Source of the DNA: Robertmurraya massiliosenegalensis JC6
GTDB lineage: Bacteria; Bacillota; Bacilli; Bacillales; Cytobacillaceae
DNA: 38,254 bases
Reading direction: 5' to 3'
Assembly (NCBI RefSeq): GCF_000311725.1
Contig: NZ_HE978511.1
Location: forward strand, 1,025,789-1,064,042
Under the pieces are notes generated by a model. The model saw nothing but the letters and a program-made list of their open reading frames with translations. It had not been told where the DNA came from and did not search any database. Position 1 is the first letter of the stretch. Every line of letters starts with the position of its first letter. The translations under genes and the position numbers were made by a program. This document shows, piece by piece, positions 35,490 to 38,254 of the stretch.

Positions 35490-35868
35490 TTACGCTTCCC
35501 TCCTTCAAAATCTTTTCAACGAGATTCGTTATTGCTTCTAAAGAGATCGGCTTTTGGATAAAATCATAAGCCCCTTTTTCAATTGCCTTCTTCAAATGTT
35601 CTTTTGTTCCAGCTGATGATGCCATAACCACTTTTGCATCAGGATTATGTGTAATGATTTCTTCTAATGCTTCAATTCCATCCTTTTCAGGCATGACAAT
35701 ATCCATAAAAATCAAATCTGGATTCTTTTCTTTAGCCAACTCAACCGCCAATATTCCATTTTCGGCTTCAAAAATGTCCCCACATTTACATTTTTCCAAA
35801 GTGCCTCTAAGTTTTTTACGAATTAATACAGAATCATCACAAATCAATACATTTAATGGCTTTCCCAT
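35482..35868 (-). CDS. CheY-like single-domain response regulator
   Basis: The 128-residue receiver has NVLICDDSVLIRKKL (acidic pocket), phosphoacceptor Asp in DLIFMDIVMPEKDG, Ser in VVMASSAG and Lys in DFIQKPIS. There is no output domain, so it acts by protein contact, as CheY does. It is co-transcribed and translationally coupled (ATGTTTAG overlap) with the MshEN/CheX-like gene. No kinase or flagellar gene lies nearby, so its phosphodonor is unknown. AGAGGGA precedes the ATG. Confidence 0.9.
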   Translation of the reverse strand: MGKPLNVLICDDSVLIRKKLRGTLEKCKCGDIFEAENGILAVELAKEKNPDLIFMDIVMPEKDGIEALEEIITHNPDAKVVMASSAGTKEHLKKAIEKGAYDFIQKPISLEAITNLVEKILKEGSVNV

Positions 35869-35997
35869 ACTCTTTAGTCCCTCTTTTCTTAAGCTGGATA
35901 TTCTACTTTTTTCAACAATTAATTTTATAGTTCTACAGACCTATGACAAAATCCTCTATAATTTTGAAATTTTTACACTCTTATGATCAACAAAAGA

Positions 35998-36017
35998 GAT
36001 TGTCGATCCTGACAATC
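35998..36017 (-). terminator. Terminator after the GNAT gene
   Basis: GATTGTC (35998-36004) pairs with GACAATC (36011-36017). The minus strand continues TCTTTTGTTG and the plus strand CCTTTTATTTTTC, so it may work both ways. The 225-bp gap to the CheY-like gene shows no other feature. Confidence 0.6.
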
Positions 36018-36093
36018 CCTTTTATTTTTCTATTAAAGCATTACCTTCTAATACATCAAATGTGGAGAATGCGCCCCCATCACGAATTGGAGC

Positions 36094-36498
36094 TTATATG
36101 CCTGACTGCCTTTCATAATTTCTGATGAGCATTCCATTTGCTTTAATCATCCCAAACTTTTCATAATAAGGCACCAAGCCATCATCACAACATAAATCAA
36201 TCATATAAATATCATTTAGTTCTGTTAACATTTGCTTTACCAATTCCTGACCAATTCCTCTATTTTTGAATGCTGGTAATACTTCAAGGAACGGGATATA
36301 AGCAGACAAGACTCCATCGCTAATGGCAGTAATAAATCCAACTACTTGATTCGTTTCAACATCATAGGCAATAACCACTTTGCTACTGTTCTTTAATAGC
36401 CTTAAATGAGTTTGTGGGCTTGGTGGATTTGGCCAATCCACAAAAAAGCCAGCTAACATCTCAGAAGAAATACCATCAAGAGATTTTTTGTATAACAT
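36094..36498 (-). CDS. GNAT-family acetyltransferase
   Basis: The 134-residue protein shows the GNAT core: VVGFITAISDGVLSAYIPFL, EVLPAFKNRGIGQELVKQML (acetyl-CoA P-loop R-G-I-G) and CCDDGLVPYYEKFGMIKANG. The substrate is unknown. TTAGGAG lies 10 nt before the ATG. It is probably monocistronic, with a DUF4395 gene and its terminator upstream. Confidence 0.88.
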   Translation of the reverse strand: MLYKKSLDGISSEMLAGFFVDWPNPPSPQTHLRLLKNSSKVVIAYDVETNQVVGFITAISDGVLSAYIPFLEVLPAFKNRGIGQELVKQMLTELNDIYMIDLCCDDGLVPYYEKFGMIKANGMLIRNYERQSGI

Positions 36499-36656
36499 TA
36501 TTTATCAACTCCTAATTTAAATTTTGGTAGTTGATAAGGATCAATAGAATAGTAACAACAATTAAACCTCCACGCTTTAAAGTTACTATAAAAGATTCGA
36601 CTACAATTTTGAAAATCCTTTTTTTTAGAATTGCATAGAACATATTTATAACTAAA

Positions 36657-36682
36657 AAAAGCCAGCTTCAAGGCTGACTTTT
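36657..36682 (-). terminator. Terminator after the DUF4395 gene
   Basis: On the minus strand AGTCAGC pairs with GCTGGCT (one G-T) and is followed by a run of T at 36654-36660, directly past the stop. Confidence 0.8.
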
Positions 36683-36685
36683 TTA

Positions 36686-37111
36686 TTAGCTCATTGATTT
36701 CCGATATTGATATTGCTGCCATTGGAATCGAATATAACATCCGACACAAAATCCAAGAATCGCAATAAAGGCTGCCAATGCTACCATAATTGTAAACATC
36801 CATCCAATTACTTCCCAACCAAATACATAACCACCAAACCCGATCCCTAAGCAAATAACAGATATCACTTGATTAAATTGCTGTTGTTCAAAATCTTCAG
36901 GGATATATGCCGATGGTTCTTTCCTTAAAAATCGGCTTCCTACAATTATTATTGGATTTACTTTAAAAATGAGCCCCATGAGTCCACAAAGTAACGGAAA
37001 CAACAAAATAAATTCTTGCTGTGAGATCCAAGTTAAAACAACACTTAGAACGATAACCCATTGATTTAATCTTACAAGCGGCCTTGGAATTGATTTAGGT
37101 TTTTCATTCAT
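36686..37111 (-). CDS. DUF4395 membrane protein
   Basis: The 141-residue protein begins with IPRPLVRLNQWVIVLSVVLT, typical of DUF4395, and has four hydrophobic segments (about 17-32, 33-52, 83-100, 104-125) with AYIPEDFEQQQFNQ between pairs. The function is unknown. GCYIRFQW near the end carries one of three Cys. GGTGGG lies 6 nt before the ATG at 37111. Confidence 0.8.
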   Translation of the reverse strand: MNEKPKSIPRPLVRLNQWVIVLSVVLTWISQQEFILLFPLLCGLMGLIFKVNPIIIVGSRFLRKEPSAYIPEDFEQQQFNQVISVICLGIGFGGYVFGWEVIGWMFTIMVALAAFIAILGFCVGCYIRFQWQQYQYRKSMS

Positions 37112-37205
37112 TCAAAACCCACCTATCATATAAGAATTATAAGTTATAGTGAGTATACTTGATTTAATGATATTTGTGAAGTAAAAGAAGTTCAAAAACG
37201 CAAAG

Positions 37206-37246
37206 AAAAAAGGATGTTCTAGTGATAACCTAGAACATCCTTTTTA
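37206..37246 (-). terminator. Terminator of the tRNA cluster
   Basis: AGGATGTTCTAG (37211-37222) pairs with CTAGAACATCCT (37230-37241) with A/T runs on both sides, just past tRNA-Gly on the minus strand. Confidence 0.9.
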
Positions 37247-37249
37247 GGA

Positions 37250-37320
37250 AGCGGGTGATGGGAATCGAACCCACGACAACAGCTTGGAAGGCTGTGGTTT
37301 TACCATTAAACTACACCCGC
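37250..37320 (-). tRNA. tRNA-Gly (anticodon TCC)
   Basis: On the minus strand GCGGGTG pairs with CACCCGC as the acceptor stem. The anticodon arm ACAGC-CTTCCAA-GCTGT gives TCC, and the T-arm has GTTCGAT. The gene is 71 nt, discriminator T, with CCA not encoded. It is the last tRNA of the cluster. Confidence 0.95.
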
Positions 37321-37801
37321 ATATTTATTGAGATAATATTTATTTTTATTCACCTTATTTTGGCCTTACATGCCTCTAACTCTTATAGCAAATTCGAGGA
37401 TGCCTTGTCGTCGAGGCAACTCGCAGTCGATTCACAGATGCTTTGCTCGTGGCTGTGGTTTTACCATTAAACTACACCCGCATATTTATAGAAATTTTAT
37501 TAAGTCTTGTTTCCCATTTTTGGCCTTACATGCCTCTAACTCTTATAGCTAATTCGAGGATGCCTTGTCGTCGAGGCAACTCGTAGTCGATTCACAGATG
37601 TTTTGCTCGTGGCTGTGGTTTTACCATTAAACTACACCCGCATATTTATAGAAATTTTATTAAGTCTTGTTTCCCATTTTTGGCCTTACATGCCTCTAAC
37701 TCTTATAGTTAATTCGAGGATGCCTTGTCGTTGAGGCAACTCGTAGTCGATTCACAGATGTTTTGCTCGTGGCTGTGGTTTTACCATTAAACTACACCCG
37801 C
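37321..37801 (-). repeat. Three 160-bp tandem units each carrying a 5' half of tRNA-Gly
   Basis: The first 31 nt of tRNA-Gly recur exactly at 37451-37481, 37611-37641 and 37771-37801, spaced 160 bp. Each copy has the acceptor 5' strand, the D-arm and the 5' anticodon stem, and stops at C32, just before the anticodon. Each is followed on the minus strand by the same ~129-bp segment with a hairpin (TTGCCTCGA...AGGCA flanked by CGAG/CTCG) and GGCATGTAAGGCCAAAA. The unit next to the intact tRNA is more diverged; the outer two are nearly identical. None can fold as a full tRNA. Confidence 0.9.
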
Positions 37802-37832
37802 ATATTTATTATTGATAATTCTTATAAGGAAA

Positions 37833-37909
37833 TGGGGCGATCGATGGGAATCGAACCCACGAGTGTCGGAGCCACAATCCGATGCGTTAACCACTTCGCC
37901 ACGACCGCC
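37833..37909 (-). tRNA. tRNA-His (anticodon GTG)
   Basis: The minus strand begins GGCGGTCGTGGCGAAGTGG, with the extra G at -1 opposite C73. The anticodon arm TCGGA-TTGTGGC-TCCGA gives GTG. The 3' end encodes CCA (37833-37835). Confidence 0.95.
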
Positions 37910-37974
37910 ATTATTCTATTATTAAACTATACCCTTGCTCGGTTAGCTCTATACTTTCGCTACCGCGAAAACTT

Positions 37975-38112
37975 AATGAAAGCTATTTTACTTCGCTACG
38001 CTTCGTAAATAATGGTGCCTTATTTTCGCTATCGCGAAAAATCAATGAAAGCTATTTTACTTCGCTACGCTTCGTAAATAATGGTGCCTTATTTTCGCTA
38101 TCGCGAAAAAAG
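37975..38112. repeat. Two 69-bp tandem repeats between tRNA-His and tRNA-Tyr
   Basis: Units 37975-38043 and 38044-38112 are nearly identical, and a partial third copy (TTTCGCTACCGCGAAAA) precedes them at about 37955. Each contains a small hairpin TTTTCGC-TATC-GCGAAAA and the string ACTTCGCTAC, which also occurs in the complement of tRNA-Tyr (5' part), so a tRNA origin is possible. Confidence 0.8.
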
Positions 38113-38114
38113 GT

Positions 38115-38198
38115 TGGTGGAGGGGGACGGATTCGAACCGCCGAACCCGAAGGAGCGGATTTACAGTCCGCCGCGTTTAGCCACTTCGCTACCCCTCC
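38115..38198 (-). tRNA. tRNA-Tyr (anticodon GTA)
   Basis: The minus strand begins GGAGGGGTAGCGAAGTGGC. The anticodon loop CTGTAAA gives GTA. There is a long variable arm (CTCCTTCGGG) as expected for bacterial tRNA-Tyr, and CCA is encoded at 38115-38117. Confidence 0.96.
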
Positions 38199-38208
38199 AA
38201 ATAAAAAG

Positions 38209-38254
38209 TGGCTCAGGACGGAATCGAACCGCCGACACATGGATTTTCAGTCCA
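38209..38254 (-). tRNA. tRNA-Phe (anticodon GAA), 5' part outside window
   Basis: The 3' part is present: anticodon loop CTGAAAA (GAA), T-arm GGCGGTTCGATTCCGTC, acceptor strand CTGAGCC and discriminator A (38209). No CCA is encoded. The 5' half lies beyond the right edge. Confidence 0.9.

Noticed and set aside
36498-36854. 118-codon minus-strand ORF
   Set aside because: Overlaps the DUF4395 gene in another frame and runs through its terminator; Trp/Cys-rich shadow sequence.
37321-38112. Repeat arrays considered as CRISPR
   Set aside because: Units are 160 and 69 bp with near-identical 'spacers' and no cas genes; tandem duplication explains them.
37255-38240. Several ORFs (for example with IEPTTTAWKAVVLPLNYT or GGVAKWLNAADCKS)
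   Set aside because: They are translations of tRNA genes and tRNA-derived repeats.

Overview
The window looks like chromosomal DNA of a low-GC, endospore-forming Bacillaceae bacterium. The main evidence is a run of genes in the order known from Bacillus subtilis yheA-yheI: yheA, yheB, yheC/yheD-type ATP-grasp genes, yheE, an alpha/beta-type SASP gene behind a sigma-G-type promoter, and the bmrD/bmrC (yheH/yheI) ABC exporter pair. AGGAGG-type ribosome binding sites, a Fur box, a cre site and GlpP-type leader terminators agree with this. No database was searched; names rest on recognised motifs, lengths and gene order.

Layout. 1-1014: the 3' end of a DDE transposase gene, a set of inverted repeats, and a small lipoprotein gene that may be frameshifted. 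1126-9287: the yhe/spore-coat block, with yheA and yheB on the minus strand, then four tandem ATP-grasp genes on the plus strand (the last broken by a 1-nt shift in a T run), yheE, a zinc-ribbon protein, the SASP gene whose 5' UTR can fold into a tRNA-like cloverleaf ending in CCA, and a 29-codon membrane micro-ORF. 9429-13638: bmrDC with a long leader holding a 22-codon leader peptide, an intrinsic terminator, two identical dyad repeats and a second mini-ORF. 13665-16428: a YbjQ protein, a small membrane protein, an MFS exporter and an XRE regulator. 16707-19210: feoA-feoB plus a Cys-rich Feo accessory protein under a Fur box. 19403-22049: a YdaF-like acetyltransferase, a MerR regulator and a CNNM/CBS Mg-efflux-type protein. 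22286-29621: the glycerol genes glpFK and glpABC (anaerobic-type glycerol-3-phosphate dehydrogenase), each behind a GlpP-type terminator, with a perfect-consensus cre on the glpF promoter.

29870-37111: a secreted repeat protein; HtrA with an adjacent two-component system; a CheY/CheX-like pair in which the CheX-like protein carries four MshEN half-motifs; a GNAT enzyme; and a DUF4395 membrane protein. 37206-38254: a minus-strand tRNA cluster (Phe partial, Tyr, His, Gly). It is interrupted by three copies of a 160-bp unit, each carrying a 5' half of tRNA-Gly cut at the anticodon loop, and by two copies of a 69-bp repeat.

Genes that probably act together: FeoA/FeoB/Cys-rich protein (Fe2+ uptake); GlpF imports glycerol, GlpK phosphorylates it and GlpABC oxidises the glycerol-3-phosphate; BmrC and BmrD form one heterodimeric pump; the sensor kinase and regulator may control htrA; the CheY-like and MshEN/CheX-like proteins overlap by 8 nt and are probably phosphorelay partners. 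The most unusual observations are the cloverleaf in the SASP leader and the tandem tRNA-Gly halves.
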